Part shown: piece by piece, positions 33,258 to 33,395 of the stretch | Layout of the letters: every line of letters begins with the position of its first letter | How positions within the stretch are numbered: the first letter of the stretch is position 1 | Source of the DNA: Methanobacterium sp. | GTDB lineage: Archaea > Methanobacteriota > Methanobacteria > Methanobacteriales > Methanobacteriaceae | Direction: 5' to 3' | DNA: 33,395 bases | Assembly: GCA_003151535.1 (NCBI GenBank) | Contig: PLXT01000051.1 | Location: 1-33,395 of the forward strand | Program-made: the position numbers and the translations under genes | Notes under the pieces: model-generated | Database searches by the model: none | The model's input: the letters and a program-made list of their open reading frames with translations, nothing else | Told to the model about the DNA's origin: nothing

Positions 33258-33395
33258 TTAGATGGTTGGTGTTGTGTTTTTTGGGAGTATTTGTTGTGTT
33301 TGTTTTTTTATTTCGTTGAATATTCTTTTTATGTTGTGTGCTATGTATATTAGGTTGTTTTCTGTTTGTATTTGTTCTATTCCTCGTGTATAGTA
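33258..33395 (-). mobile_element. IS1182-like transposase, C-terminal fragment at window edge
   Basis: The minus strand reads 45 codons to a TAA at 33260-33258: YTRGIEQIQTENNLIYIAHN, then IKRIFNEIKKQT and a short tail. The R-G-I-E-Q motif followed by EXNLI..AHNIKRI is the C-terminal signature of IS1182/DDE-type transposases. The coding strand is extremely A/C-rich (8 G in 138 nt), unlike all other genes here. The A/C-rich character continues past the stop to about 33230. Whether the gene is intact cannot be seen. Confidence 0.72.

Overview
The window is a stretch of AT-rich chromosome from a hydrogenotrophic methanogen of the order Methanobacteriales, most likely Methanobacterium or a close relative. 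The evidence is a complete F420-reducing hydrogenase operon (frhADGB), a HypF maturation factor, archaeal information-processing genes (Csl4, Rpo11, TFS, PCNA, GINS, aIF2-alpha, L44e, S27e, Nop10), archaeal-type RNase P RNA, and a family B DNA polymerase that stops just after motif C, which is the split PolB1 form described in Methanothermobacter. Assignment below order level is inference.

Layout. Positions 1-419 (minus) hold the start of SRP54. Positions 787-9919 (plus) form a long information-processing block: hpt, dph2, csl4, rpo11, a DUF99 gene, a Nudix gene, tfs, an unknown two-TM protein, pcna, gins51, rpl44e, rps27e, aif2a, nop10 and a PAC2-family chaperone. Endonuclease Q follows (10072-11280). 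Positions 11400-13250 look accessory: a 65-aa orphan, a 32-aa single-TM microprotein below the usual ORF cutoff, a methyltransferase pseudogene with four frameshifts, and a small four-TM protein. Two tRNA-Arg genes (CCT, TCT) sit directly downstream of a second PAC2 gene on the minus strand. A 586-nt regulatory stretch precedes frhADGB (14929-18316), which ends at a hairpin terminator. A convergent type II methionine aminopeptidase follows, then an uncharacterised membrane cluster (two TM/coiled-coil proteins and a DUF1622 protein), initiator tRNA-Met and rnpB. A frameshifted GAP-family exporter pseudogene separates these from the heat-shock group dnaJ, dnaK, grpE (minus) with a divergent winged-helix regulator. 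HypF and PolB1 (minus), a GNAT acetyltransferase and an alpha/beta hydrolase (plus) follow. The window ends in the C-terminus of an IS1182-like transposase with very unusual base composition.

How it fits together. The front block links RNA decay (Csl4), transcription (Rpo11, TFS), replication (PCNA, GINS) and translation (L44e, S27e, aIF2-alpha, Nop10, Dph2). EndoQ and PolB1 are expected PCNA clients. FrhD and HypF mature the Frh hydrogenase, which supplies reduced F420 for methanogenesis. The regulator next to grpE is a candidate heat-shock repressor, with a dyad lying between the grpE TATA box and its predicted transcription start.

The best leads for something undescribed are the 19737-21114 membrane cluster, the 32-aa microprotein, the heat-shock operator and its partial echo in the frh promoter, and the 13-nt tandem duplication that separates rpo11 from the DUF99 gene. 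No CRISPR array or recognisable defence system was seen.
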